Below, piece by piece: positions 52,958 to 62,214 of a DNA stretch of 64,000 nt; position 1 is the first letter of the stretch; each line of letters begins with the position of its first letter. The stretch is taken from assembly GCF_003591485.1 (NCBI RefSeq), contig NZ_QZCF01000003.1, positions 848,148 through 912,147 of the forward strand, read 5' to 3'. Source of the DNA: Paenibacillus sp. 1011MAR3C5. Lineage in GTDB: Bacteria; Bacillota; Bacilli; Paenibacillales; Paenibacillaceae. Both the position numbers and the translations under genes were made by a program. Below the pieces are notes generated by a model. It ran no database searches and had not been told where the DNA came from. It saw only the letters and a list, made by a program, of their open reading frames with translations.

Positions 52958-53500
52958 ATGAGAATGCATATCAGAACTTCGCTATCGATTGTCATTTTAA
53001 CAGGTGCGCTTGTTATGACCGGCGGCTGCGGGAACGAGCCTGATGATTATACGAACCGCGACCGGCAGATCAGGCAAAATGCCATTAAGCCGCTGAACCG
53101 GATTTCATCCGATGGCAATGCTAGGCCGGATGACCAAACAAGACGTCCGGTTGGTGAGGCGAATGCCAATCCAAACCGAATCAATCATGATCAGCTTGCC
53201 CATATAGCAGAGAGTGTGCCAGGGGTCAAAAGCGCAATCGCTGTGATGAATGAAACGGATGTGCTAGTTGGTCTTGAGACGGAGAATGTCGACAACAGAA
53301 AAATAATCGAGAAGCGAGTGATGTCCGCATTGACCTGGCAATACCCCGAGTACCGCTACCATATTACGGCCAGCGATGAACTGCGCGAGCGCATCAAATC
53401 GGTGAGCACGAGACAGAAAAAAGGTTACCGGGCTTATATGATGAATCAAGATATCGGCATATTGGCCGATGCCATCGATGTATCGTCCATTCGCCCCTAG
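52958..53500 (+). CDS. YhcN/YlaJ family sporulation lipoprotein
   Basis: A 180-residue lipoprotein. The signal peptide ends in the lipobox VMTGGC (Cys near residue 24), followed by an Asn/Arg/Asp-rich linker (about 30-75) and a C-terminal YhcN/YlaJ domain: HLA-type start DQLAHIAESVPGVKSAIAVM, then VLVGLE and a helix VEKRVMSAL-like segment. Members are in the inner forespore membrane or spore coat and help germination and outgrowth. GGAGGTG precedes the ATG at 52958. A forespore-type promoter supports spore expression. Confidence 0.85.
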   Translation: MRMHIRTSLSIVILTGALVMTGGCGNEPDDYTNRDRQIRQNAIKPLNRISSDGNARPDDQTRRPVGEANANPNRINHDQLAHIAESVPGVKSAIAVMNETDVLVGLETENVDNRKIIEKRVMSALTWQYPEYRYHITASDELRERIKSVSTRQKKGYRAYMMNQDIGILADAIDVSSIRP

Positions 53501-53518
53501 TTAGCCGGTTAGGAGTAG

Positions 53519-53564
53519 AGAAGCCTTCAAGGCCTCGCGAGATCGCGATTTCTTGAAGGCTTCT
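53519..53564. terminator. Hairpin between the YhcN-like and WGxxGxxG genes
   Basis: AGAAGCCTTCAAG pairs perfectly with CTTGAAGGCTTCT (13 bp) and encloses an inner CGCGAGATCGCG stem. Short T tracts on both sides suggest two-way but partial termination. Confidence 0.65.
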
Positions 53565-53580
53565 GCTTGTGACAGAGGGA

Positions 53581-54093
53581 TTAAGCGCGGTCGCGGTCGC
53601 GGCTTCTCATGCCCGCAAGTCCGAGCAGACCGAGCAGGCCGAGCCAACCCCAGCTAAAGCCACGGTTGGCAGTGGTTGTGTTCGCCGTCGCTCTGTAGTT
53701 ATTGCGATTCATGTTCGCGTTATTGCGATTGTAAGTGTTGTTGGTGTTGTTAGTGTTGTAGGCATTGTTGTCACGAACGCCAAGTGCACGGTTTACACCA
53801 TTCTCCACACCTGTGACGGTACGGTTTACGCCGTTTTCTACCCCAGTCATTGCACGGTTCATGCCATTTTCCATGCCATTCATGGCGCGGTTTACGTTAT
53901 TCCCTACATTGGTAGTGGCACGGTTCAGGTTATTCGTCACGGTGTTGCCATTCGGGTAAGCTGTAGGTGTGGGGGCTACCGACATCGTACCGTTCTGTTC
54001 GACCATGCTGGCGCGGTTAGCGTCGGCGGGAGGAACGGTGAAGATCATGGTGAAGCATGCGAACATAATGGCGAATAATCCTGCTTTTTTCAT
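53581..54093 (-). CDS. WGxxGxxG-family exported repeat protein
   Basis: A 170-residue protein. A signal peptide (MKKAGLFAIMFACFTMIFTV, cleavage near ADA) is followed by an Asn-rich region with an 11-residue repeat of the form (M/T)-x-G-(M/V)-ENG-(M/V)-NR-x, seen about four times between residues 55 and 105, then an Asn/Thr-rich stretch and a hydrophobic C-terminal segment WGWLGLLGLLGLAG plus RSRDRDR. The last part is the WGxxGxxG motif with basic tail, a likely sorting or membrane-anchor signal. Function unknown; surface location is likely. Confidence 0.85.
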   Translation of the reverse strand: MKKAGLFAIMFACFTMIFTVPPADANRASMVEQNGTMSVAPTPTAYPNGNTVTNNLNRATTNVGNNVNRAMNGMENGMNRAMTGVENGVNRTVTGVENGVNRALGVRDNNAYNTNNTNNTYNRNNANMNRNNYRATANTTTANRGFSWGWLGLLGLLGLAGMRSRDRDRA

Positions 54094-54210
54094 TAGCTGT
54101 GAACATCCCTTTCTATGATGAATTAGCTTTCCGGCTTATGATCGTCCGTAATGGACTTTCATATGCAAGCCTTTGGCTAGATCAGGGATGGTAAGTAACG
54201 GGGATACGCC

Positions 54211-55662
54211 TTAGATGAACTTTCTGCTCGTCTTTTTCCCGTCACAGCTAAATACTAATTTCTTATCCTCGACGATTGTTTCTAGATGTACATTTTTTCC
54301 CCAGAGCTGAACGACGTAAGGCAGCGTCCGTTCTACATACTTTAAGTCAAGCTCTGTTCCTTCATAATGATGTGTCAGATATAATTCTCCTACGCGGTTG
54401 AAGTCGCCATCCTTTACAAACAAGCTGGGGAATCCTCCGTTCACCTTAGAGTATACGAGTTGATCCCGAATGTTCTCCCATGACTTATCGGTAATTTTCC
54501 ACTCGGGCCCTTTCTTCTCGAAGATATACAGATCCAAATCGTCGACCAGCTCTTTGGTTAAATAATTGCGCAGGAAGGAAATATCGGAATCGAATTCCCT
54601 CACCTCGAATATTTTCTCGCGCCCTTTGCCTGGCACTCGCCCGAACCGCGCCTGTTCTTCCTTTGTCGGTTTGTCCCAGCGGCGTTCGATGTCCTCGAAG
54701 ATTTTAAGTCCCAAGTAATAAGGATTCAAGCTATGCCGTGAAGGCACAACAACCGATGAATTCAGCTTGGCGAACTCAATTGTTTCTTCGCTGGTCAAAT
54801 CCATTTCGCGGATAATTCGCTGATGCCAATAGGAAGCCCAGCCTTCATTCATTATTTTGGTCTCGATCTGCGGCCAGAAGTACAGCATCTCGTCGCGGAG
54901 CATCGTTAAGATATCCCGCTGCCAATCCTCCAGTATCGTCGAATATTCTTCAATAAACCATATCAGGTCCTTCTCCGGCTTAGGCGGGAAGCGCTTAGCT
55001 TCAGCTGCAATCTCCTCAGCTCTGGACTTGGCCGCCGCGACAGCTTCCGTATCCAGATTCCACAAATCCTCGTAAGCGCCTGGCTGGGATTGTCCGGCGT
55101 TCCGCGCTTGCTCTTTCTGACTCATTTCGATGTATCGTTTCTTGTCCAGCTGATAGGGTTTAATTAAGGTGGGGTCTACATGCTCTTGAATAGCGAGGAT
55201 GGCGTCGATAAACTTCTCAACAGCCTCAGAGCCGTATTGCAGCTCATATTGGTGTATCCGGTCGGCTGTGGCCGACATGCTCTCCACCATGTTGCGGTTC
55301 GAAACGCCAAAACGGGCATTGTTCTTGAAGAAGTCGCAGTGAGCCAGGACGTGAGCGACAATCAGTTTGTTCTGAATGAGGGAATTGCCTTCCAGCAAAA
55401 AAGCATAGCAAGGGTTGGAGTTGATAACGAGCTCGTAAATTTTGCTAAGCCCAAAATCATATTGCATCTTCATCTTATTGAACGTTTTCCCAAAGCTCCA
55501 ATGACTGAAGCGGGTAGGCATGCCGTACGCGCCGAACGTATAAATGATGTCCGCAGGGCAGATCTCGTATCGCATCTGGTAGAAATCCAGGCCGAAGCCT
55601 TGCGCGATTTCCGTTATCTCATCGATGGCTCGCTCCAGCTCGCGAATCTCATCCTGATTCAT
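54211..55662 (-). CDS. spoVR: Stage V sporulation protein R (SpoVR)
   Basis: A 483-residue SpoVR family protein, needed for normal spore cortex in Bacillus. Family segments are the start [54 protein letters not shown] (metal-binding His/Glu) and the C-terminal VRE(F)[12 protein letters not shown] and LTHHYEG. GGAGGGATGAG lies ahead of the ATG. Outside sporeformers spoVR often pairs with prkA and yhbH; here prkA is nearby but yhbH is not. A large inverted repeat lies 30 bp upstream. Confidence 0.94.
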   Translation of the reverse strand: MNQDEIRELERAIDEITEIAQGFGLDFYQMRYEICPADIIYTFGAYGMPTRFSHWSFGKTFNKMKMQYDFGLSKIYELVINSNPCYAFLLEGNSLIQNKLIVAHVLAHCDFFKNNARFGVSNRNMVESMSATADRIHQYELQYGSEAVEKFIDAILAIQEHVDPTLIKPYQLDKKRYIEMSQKEQARNAGQSQPGAYEDLWNLDTEAVAAAKSRAEEIAAEAKRFPPKPEKDLIWFIEEYSTILEDWQRDILTMLRDEMLYFWPQIETKIMNEGWASYWHQRIIREMDLTSEETIEFAKLNSSVVVPSRHSLNPYYLGLKIFEDIERRWDKPTKEEQARFGRVPGKGREKIFEVREFDSDISFLRNYLTKELVDDLDLYIFEKKGPEWKITDKSWENIRDQLVYSKVNGGFPSLFVKDGDFNRVGELYLTHHYEGTELDLKYVERTLPYVVQLWGKNVHLETIVEDKKLVFSCDGKKTSRKFI

Positions 55663-55693
55663 CTCTCATCCCTCCAGGTGGGTGTATAAAACA

Positions 55694-55718
55694 CGGTTCA
55701 TACCATATGTATGAACCG
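55694..55718. terminator. Perfect 10-bp inverted repeat between spoVR and the GGDEF gene
   Basis: CGGTTCATAC, 5 nt, GTATGAACCG is a perfect palindrome. On the minus strand it is followed by TGTTTTATAC, so it can end the upstream cyclase transcript. It lies about 32 bp before spoVR and contains CATACATA, similar to a sigma-E -10 element, so it may instead be an operator or spoVR promoter part. Confidence 0.55.
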
Positions 55719-55774
55719 AGAGGGGCGGTTATGAGGACGATGGACAATAATTCGCTTGCACGAGCAAGCATGGG

Positions 55775-56680
55775 TTAGTCGTTTTTGTCGCTGTTTTTCA
55801 TATCGTACATGGAATGATCGGCATCGGTGATGAGTTCGCGCAGCGTCGAGCCGCCGCCTTGCTTGGAGCTCATGCCGACACTGGCATAGATGTAGACGAG
55901 TTGGCCGCCTATTAAGTATGGCTGCTTGAGCGAGAGCTTGATTTTGTCTGCGATAATGGATAGATCGCCATCACATGCGAGATGCTGGAAGCAGATCAGA
56001 AACTCATCGCCGCCATAGCGAATCAGCACATCGGAACGGCGGACGCTTGCACGGAGTCTTGACGCAATTTCTTGCAGCAGGAAATCGCCTGTATCATGTC
56101 CGTAGCGGTCATTCACTTCCTTGAAATCGTCGATATCGATAAAGAGGACGGTATACAGTTTGTCCGATCCGTTGTTGCACAGATGAGTAAGGTACCTGCG
56201 GTTATACAATCCCGTCAAGCTGTCCGTTAAGCTGGCGCTCTCCAGTTCAATCATATAACCAAGAAGCGAGGACATGGATTGCAGCGATTCCCGCTCGGCT
56301 TCCGACAACTCGATCGGAGACTTGTCCAGCAAGCAGATGGAGCCGATCAATGAGGCGGATTCTGCTTTGTAGATCGAGACTGAGACCATGGAGCAGTCGC
56401 TAATAAAGGGTGTACATGAAGGTGCCGTCATTCGACTGTCGTCAATAACGCTCGGAATGTGATGGAATTCGATGGTTTGATGTGGCAGCGAGTTCGGCAG
56501 GATCGGCATGGCCGCTCCGTATGGCACAAGCTGTTCATTGCGGTTATATACGCCAATAATGCGATTGGACAAGGTTCCGTCATTCGCAGTCACGCAGATC
56601 GTGTTGACCTTGGAGATATGCTTCAACGTATGAATGATCCCTGCTGCTGCATCTTCGATTGAGCGGACGTGGCTGCTCAT
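55775..56680 (-). CDS. Diguanylate cyclase with N-terminal GAF-like domain
   Basis: A 301-residue soluble protein: residues 1-145 look like a GAF sensor (start MSSHVRSIEDAAAG, mid GSICLLDKSPIEL), then a GGDEF domain (about 150-300) with DSLTGLYNRRYL and the intact active-site motif RYGGDEFLICF. The RxxD inhibitory site is not obvious upstream of it. It would make cyclic di-GMP in response to a small molecule or redox signal. No EAL domain. The gene is monocistronic on the minus strand, before spoVR. Confidence 0.92.
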   Translation of the reverse strand: MSSHVRSIEDAAAGIIHTLKHISKVNTICVTANDGTLSNRIIGVYNRNEQLVPYGAAMPILPNSLPHQTIEFHHIPSVIDDSRMTAPSCTPFISDCSMVSVSIYKAESASLIGSICLLDKSPIELSEAERESLQSMSSLLGYMIELESASLTDSLTGLYNRRYLTHLCNNGSDKLYTVLFIDIDDFKEVNDRYGHDTGDFLLQEIASRLRASVRRSDVLIRYGGDEFLICFQHLACDGDLSIIADKIKLSLKQPYLIGGQLVYIYASVGMSSKQGGGSTLRELITDADHSMYDMKNSDKND

Positions 56681-56939
56681 AATCTCAACTCCTGCCTTGT
56701 AGTGAGGGCGATAGTCCTTGATTTCAGTAGCTTATCTAGTACTATAGTAGTCTAAACGATGGACGTCCTCAACCATTTTAGGAGTAAAGTAGGAATTTAT
56801 CCCTATAATATGGAATTAGTATCCCTCCACCCGACATACGGGATAGATTCATGCCATTTTTGGCCGGAAGGCTTTATAATACATGTATAAGGAAACTAAA
56901 TGGGACATCATGGGATGGTGCCGGAGAGGAAGCTTGGCA

Positions 56940-58667
56940 ATGAAAACGGTTTTTTCTTATTTGAAACGATACCGAGCGGCGGCGATTGTTGCGCTGACGC
57001 TTATGCTGACTGAACTGCTGGTTGAGCTGTTCCAGCCTTATATTATGGCGAAAATGATTGATGAAGGCATTCAGATGCGCGATACGGAAGTGATCTTCCT
57101 GTGGGGCGGCATTCTGCTGCTCTGTTCCATCGTGGCGTTTGGGGTCGGGATATTAAGCTCCTTCTATGCCGCTCATGTCAGCCAGAGCTTTGGTTATGAC
57201 CTGAGGGAGAAGCTGTATGAGAAGATCCAGTCCTTTTCCTTTGCCAACTATAATAGCTTTCCCGAATCTTCCTTAATTACAAGGCTGACCAATGACATCA
57301 TTCAATTGCAAAATACGGTATTTATGGGGCTTCGCATTATGCTGCGGGCTCCGCTCTTTATTGTAGGAAGCGTCATTATGGCGTTTGTCGTCAATTGGAA
57401 GCTGGCATTATGGTTTGCAGGAGCCATTCCATTCTTGACCGTCTTTCTTTATCTCGTTATGAAGAGGGGCGAGAAGCTGTTCCGATCCGTCCAGCAGAAG
57501 CTCGACCGGGTGAATGCGATCATGCAGCAAAACCTGATCGGCATGCGGCTGATTCGCGTCTTCGTGCGCATGAAGCATGAGCGGGGCAGATTCGACAAGT
57601 CCAGCGGAGAATTGATGGACCGGACTGTCGCAGCGCTTCGGCTGACGGAGATGACGATGCCGATCATCCTTCTAGTGATGAACGCAGGCATTATTGCGGT
57701 GCTCTGGTTCGGAAGGGTGCAGCTGGAAGCGGGCAGTGCGACCGTCGGCGAAATTGTGGCCATTGTCAATTATGCGACGCGTACGGTTGGCGTCTTTTCC
57801 TTAATCTCGATGATTGTTGTGAATTTCTCTAAGGCCAAAGCTTCTTCCGAACGGATTGAAGAGGTGCTGGTGACGAATGCCACACTGGCAGATGGAGACG
57901 CGGCCCCTTCCAGATCGGGGATAAAGGGAGGTATTTCGTTCCAGAATGTTACCTTCCGCTATCCAGACACGGAGGAGCCGATCCTGAGCGGTATTTCTTT
58001 CCGGGCGGCACCTGGCGAGACGCTGGCTATTATGGGAGCCACGGGCTCTGGCAAGACGACGCTGCTTCAGCTTATACCCCGATTCTATGATACGGCCGAA
58101 GGCGCCGTAAGCATTGACGGGCAAGACCATGTAGGGATGAAGATGGAGAACCTGCGCAGATCAATAGGCTATGTGCCGCAAGACATTGTATTGTTCTCGG
58201 GGACTGTAGCGGACAATATCCGCGTCGGCAAGGATGACGCATCGATGGATGAGATCATGGAAGCGGCCAAGCTGGCTCAAATTCATGAGACAATAATGCG
58301 ATTTCCCAGACAGTACGACACGGTCATTGGCCAGATGGGCGTAAATTTGTCCGGCGGGCAGAAGCAAAGACTGACCATTGCCAGGGCTCTTGTGCGGAAG
58401 CCTGCTATTCTGTTGCTGGACGACTGTACCAGCGCGCTGGATGTCCGGACGGAGGCGGCTTTGCTGGAAGCGCTCAAGGCGATGAACTGTACGACGCTCC
58501 TTGTGACGCAGAAGGTAAGCTCGACTGCGAATGCGGACCGGATTCTGCTGCTTGACGACGGCAGGCTTCTAGCAAGCGGTACCCACGAGCAGATGAAGCG
58601 CGAATCCGCGCTCTATATGAAGATCTGCCAATCACAATCCGGAAAGGCGGGTGCAGCGCATGCTTGA
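56940..58667 (+). CDS. ABC exporter half-transporter with degenerate catalytic site (YfiB-like)
   Basis: A 575-residue exporter half: six membrane helices (1-310), then the ATPase domain with Walker A GATGSGKTT, normal signature LSGGQKQRLTI, but Walker B ILLLDDCTSALD with Asp for the catalytic Glu, and TQKVSS with Gln for the switch His. These two changes mark the inactive-site half of heterodimeric exporters such as BmrC or TM287. Its partner, with opposite features, is the next gene, which starts within its last codons. GGAGAGG precedes the ATG at 56940. The substrate is probably a lipid or drug; unknown. Confidence 0.9.
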   Translation: MKTVFSYLKRYRAAAIVALTLMLTELLVELFQPYIMAKMIDEGIQMRDTEVIFLWGGILLLCSIVAFGVGILSSFYAAHVSQSFGYDLREKLYEKIQSFSFANYNSFPESSLITRLTNDIIQLQNTVFMGLRIMLRAPLFIVGSVIMAFVVNWKLALWFAGAIPFLTVFLYLVMKRGEKLFRSVQQKLDRVNAIMQQNLIGMRLIRVFVRMKHERGRFDKSSGELMDRTVAALRLTEMTMPIILLVMNAGIIAVLWFGRVQLEAGSATVGEIVAIVNYATRTVGVFSLISMIVVNFSKAKASSERIEEVLVTNATLADGDAAPSRSGIKGGISFQNVTFRYPDTEEPILSGISFRAAPGETLAIMGATGSGKTTLLQLIPRFYDTAEGAVSIDGQDHVGMKMENLRRSIGYVPQDIVLFSGTVADNIRVGKDDASMDEIMEAAKLAQIHETIMRFPRQYDTVIGQMGVNLSGGQKQRLTIARALVRKPAILLLDDCTSALDVRTEAALLEALKAMNCTTLLVTQKVSSTANADRILLLDDGRLLASGTHEQMKRESALYMKICQSQSGKAGAAHA

Positions 58668-60492
58668 ACCGTTAAAAGAGCCGTTCCGTTATGCCCCTCC
58701 GAAAGCGCTGCGCGAAGAAACAGCCGCGGGCGTTACAGGTAAAAAGCCAGCTAAGGCAAAGGATGCTTCGGGAACGCTGCAGCGGCTATGGCGCTATCTG
58801 GCATTTCATCGCATGAGGCTGGCGGCTGTATTCGTGATGATCGTGTTCAGCACGATATTGTCATTGCTTGGACCTTATTTGGCAGGAACGGCAATTGATA
58901 GATTTATAGAGATGCAAAATACGGGCTTTATCCCTTTTCTAATCGGTATGGCAGTGGTCTATGGACTGCATGCATGGTCGATGTGGCTGCAAAATATATG
59001 GATGATCGGAATAGCGCAGGAGACAGTTCGCGGGATGCGCCGGGATTTGTTCGCTCATCTGCACAAGCTGCCTATTCCGTTCTTCGCGAGGCGCCAGCAT
59101 GGGGAGCTCATGAGCCGTGTCACAAATGATATCGAAAATGTCAGCTCGTCGTTGAACAGCTCCTTTATCCAGCTCGTATCGAGTATCCTGCTGCTGGTCG
59201 GCATAGTAGGCGTTATGCTGTCGCTCAGCCCGCTGCTCACTCTGCTTACCTTCATGGTCATTCCGCTTATGGTATTCGGCATGAAATGGATTACGAGCCG
59301 TACGAGCCGCTTGTTCAAAGAACAGCAGCGCAATATAGGCGATCTTAACGGATTTGTAGAGGAGACATTGTCCGGTCAGCGGATTATTAAAGCCTTCTCC
59401 CGCGAAGCTGTTGTGATCGAGGATTTTAATGAGCGCAATAAACGAATACATTTGTCGGGTTTCTGGGCGCAGGCGATCTCTGGTTTCATTCCGAAGCTAA
59501 TGAACGGATTAAATAACTTAAGCTTCGCGTCAATCGTCGGCGTAGGTGCGCTTCTCGTCATTGGGGGGCATGGTGTTACGGTAGGCACGATATTGATATT
59601 CGCAGAGTTTTCGCGTCAGTTCACAAGGCCACTGAACGATCTGGCGAATCAGTGGAATACGCTATTATCCGCTATGGCGGGGGCCGAACGCGTCTTTCAA
59701 ATTATGGACGAATCCGTAGAAGCGGCGGATGAGCAAGAGGCGGCTGAACTGGATATGATGAAGGGACAGGTGGAATTTCGCAATGTTTCTTTTGCGTATC
59801 AGGAAGGACATCCGATATTGCGACAGGTCAGCTTCGATGCGGAGCCTGGAGAAACCGTCGCATTCGTAGGTCCGACTGGAGCGGGAAAATCAACGATTAT
59901 CGGCCTGCTGTGCCGATTTTATGAGCCATCAGCCGGCTCGATTCGGATTGATGGGCATCCTGCAAGCGGCATTCGGCGCGACAGCTTGCGCTCTCACATG
60001 GCTTTTGTCCTGCAAGACCCGTTCTTGTTCGAGGGTACGATTCGGGACAATATTCGTTACGGCAAGCTTGAAGCCACAGATGAAGAAGTAGAAGAAGCCG
60101 CGAAGCTGGCCAATGCTCATTCCTTTATTATGCGGCTGAGAGGCGGATACGGGGCAAAGCTTAAGCCGGACGGCGGCGGAATCAGCCAAGGTCAGAAGCA
60201 GCTTATTGCTATAGCGCGAGCCATTCTGGCCGATCCGGCCATTCTGGTACTTGATGAAGCGACAAGCAGTATCGATACAGTCACAGAAATTAAAATCCAG
60301 GAGGCTCTCCACCGGCTAATGAAGGGGAGAACCAGCTTCGTCATTGCCCACAGGCTTAATACGATTCAGAGTGCGGACAGAATTATTGTTCTGCAGGACG
60401 GGGAGGTAACTGAGAGCGGCACGCATGACGACCTGCTGCTTCGGGATGGCTTCTACAGCAAACTGGTGAATGGACAGGTGGTGCTGACGTAA
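58660..60492 (+). CDS. ABC exporter half-transporter with intact catalytic site (YfiC-like)
   Basis: A 610-residue partner of the upstream half-transporter, overlapping it by 8 bp (ATGCTTGA). An N-terminal extension (about 1-45) is followed by six membrane helices and an ATPase domain with Walker A GPTGAGKST, Walker B ILVLDEATSSID (catalytic Glu present) and IAHRLNT (switch His present), but the signature is changed to ISQGQKQ. So this half holds the catalytic residues that the partner lacks, and the partner supplies the normal signature: a classic asymmetric pair. Multidrug or lipid export is likely. Confidence 0.92.
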   Translation: MLEPLKEPFRYAPPKALREETAAGVTGKKPAKAKDASGTLQRLWRYLAFHRMRLAAVFVMIVFSTILSLLGPYLAGTAIDRFIEMQNTGFIPFLIGMAVVYGLHAWSMWLQNIWMIGIAQETVRGMRRDLFAHLHKLPIPFFARRQHGELMSRVTNDIENVSSSLNSSFIQLVSSILLLVGIVGVMLSLSPLLTLLTFMVIPLMVFGMKWITSRTSRLFKEQQRNIGDLNGFVEETLSGQRIIKAFSREAVVIEDFNERNKRIHLSGFWAQAISGFIPKLMNGLNNLSFASIVGVGALLVIGGHGVTVGTILIFAEFSRQFTRPLNDLANQWNTLLSAMAGAERVFQIMDESVEAADEQEAAELDMMKGQVEFRNVSFAYQEGHPILRQVSFDAEPGETVAFVGPTGAGKSTIIGLLCRFYEPSAGSIRIDGHPASGIRRDSLRSHMAFVLQDPFLFEGTIRDNIRYGKLEATDEEVEEAAKLANAHSFIMRLRGGYGAKLKPDGGGISQGQKQLIAIARAILADPAILVLDEATSSIDTVTEIKIQEALHRLMKGRTSFVIAHRLNTIQSADRIIVLQDGEVTESGTHDDLLLRDGFYSKLVNGQVVLT

Positions 60493-60573
60493 GTCCAGTT
60501 TTGAATTGCAAATGAAACGTTTTTTATATTGTGCAGTATATAGGGGTAACACAAGCTTCAAGGAGGCTATAAT

Positions 60574-61059
60574 ATGGAACGATCAGATAATGATGGACAG
60601 GCTCATGAGCAACGTGAAAGTCATGAGAATCTGGAGTCATCATCCGCCGGGCAAGCGGAGTCAGAGCAATTGCAAGAGACGGATATCCAGAAGTGGGCAG
60701 GTAAAATCGGAGACTATAACCAGCAAGAGAAGTATGTGCAGGAAGGCTTTTGGGGCAAAGTGAAGCGTTATGCATCCAAGGTTCCTTTCGCAAGGGAGGT
60801 CGTGACGCTCTATTATTGTGCGGCTGATCCTGCGACTCCGATGAAGGCGAAAGCAACGGCTATTGGCGCATTAGCTTATTGGATTCTGCCAATTGATCTG
60901 ATCCCGGATTTTGTTCCAGTTGCGGGTTTCGCGGATGATGCGACAGCTGTCCTGCTTGCTTACAAAGCGCTTAGCAGCCAAATTACGGACGAGCATCGGG
61001 AGAAAGCAGAACAGTTTTTTGCGATTAACCGCGATTTCAAAGTTATCACCCGCCCATAG
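60574..61059 (+). CDS. YkvA family (DUF1232) protein
   Basis: A 161-residue protein. The first 60 residues are acidic and Gln/Ser-rich; the DUF1232 core (about 75-130) holds MKAKATAIGALAYWILPIDLIPDFVPVAGFADD, matching the family motif PxDLIPDxIPVxGxxDD near residues 108-126. The function is not known; related proteins are thought to be membrane-associated. AAGGAGG lies 9 bp before the ATG. It follows the ABC pair by 80 bp. Confidence 0.88.
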   Translation: MERSDNDGQAHEQRESHENLESSSAGQAESEQLQETDIQKWAGKIGDYNQQEKYVQEGFWGKVKRYASKVPFAREVVTLYYCAADPATPMKAKATAIGALAYWILPIDLIPDFVPVAGFADDATAVLLAYKALSSQITDEHREKAEQFFAINRDFKVITRP

Positions 61060-61094
61060 CCGGAGGTGGATCCCGGAAGTCGATATTCCTGCAT

Positions 61095-62137
61095 TTGCCG
61101 CTAGTTTCGCTGGCTTGCCATCTGGCGATATTGGTTCTCCCGCTCGTTTATTTCCCAAAAAATGACGTTGCGAGCGCAGCCGAGTCGAGAGAGCTGGCGT
61201 CGTATTTTCCAGTCGATATGGAAGAGCATTGGGCCTATTATGAGTTGGATGACTTTGTGAATGCGGATTTGCTGAAGGGGTATAAGAGCGGACACGGCGA
61301 GTAAGTACTGAAGCCCGATCATCCTATTACACGCGCCGAGTTCGTCGCGCTGCTTGTTCGCGCACTTGGATTGACGAGCGATCAGAAAGGCTTGAAGTTT
61401 GATGATGTTGCCGGGAGCGTATGGTATTATGAGCCTGTTCGGATCGCAAGCTCTCTGGGAATTGTAACCGGCAAAAGCGAGAATCGATTTGACCCGAAGC
61501 AAATGATCTCCAGAGCCGATATTGCCGTCATGGTGGTACGGGCTTTCAAAGAGACGGTTGAAATGCCGGCCCGGATAGACGCTAGTAAAATGCCATTTGC
61601 CGATGTTTCCAATCATTATGCCCGACTGCCGATCGGACAAGCCAGTACGGTCGGTATCGTGAATGGGAAGAAGGTTCGGGAATTCAAGCCTAACGATAAC
61701 GCGAAGAGAGCGGAAGCCGTCGTGATGCTTTCTCGCGCCTTAAGCTTGCAAATCCACTTTAATACCGTGCACGACGTGATGTTCTCCTTCATTCAAGATG
61801 CGGACAAAGCGGAATACAAGACGCTGGGCGACGGAGCGTACGATCAGCTTGAGAATGTTTTGGAGTCCTATGTTACAGGCTATTACTTGGCGGCGCTTCG
61901 CCAATATGCGGATGATGTGAATGCGCTGGCTGCTCAAGGCGTCAATATCGTCATGGAAGAAGCAAGTTCGAGAACGCTCACTATGCTTGCTTCATCGGAC
62001 CGTTTTGTTGCGGTTCAGTCTATGGAGGGCAGCGGCAGACGATCGAAACGATATCGAATGACGGCATTTATTTGCTCAAAAAAATGCAGGACGGCAAATG
62101 GAAGATATACGCGTATTATCCGACCGAGGATATATAA
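61095..62137 (+). pseudogene. SLH-domain surface protein gene, broken by a stop codon and a frameshift
   Basis: Read in one frame, a signal-peptide-like start (hydrophobic LACHLAILVLPLVYF) leads into SLH domains: one near MEEHWAYYELDDFVNADLLK, others after ITRAEFVALLVRALGL and ISRADIAVMVVRAFKE. A TAA at 61302-61304 interrupts the first domain (GHGE-stop-VLKPDHP; a Tyr codon is expected). Near 62026, after SMEG, the frame must shift by one base, as if a G had been lost from GGGG, to give QRQTIETISNDGIYLLKKMQ and end at the TAA at 62135. The start codon is also unclear. GGAGGTGG is present near 61061. Probable pseudogene, or two errors in the sequence. Confidence 0.78.
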
Positions 62138-62150
62138 GTCCTGCTTTATG

Positions 62151-62194
62151 AAGGGCCGTGAGCCAGCAGTGCGATCTGCTGGCTCACGGCCCTT
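62151..62194. terminator. Strong bidirectional terminator between the SLH gene and glsA
   Basis: An 18-bp perfect stem, AAGGGCCGTGAGCCAGCA paired with TGCTGGCTCACGGCCCTT, around an 8-nt loop; GTTGTTTC follows on the plus strand. Confidence 0.85.
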
Positions 62195-62214
62195 GTTGTT
62201 TCTTTGGCACACTG

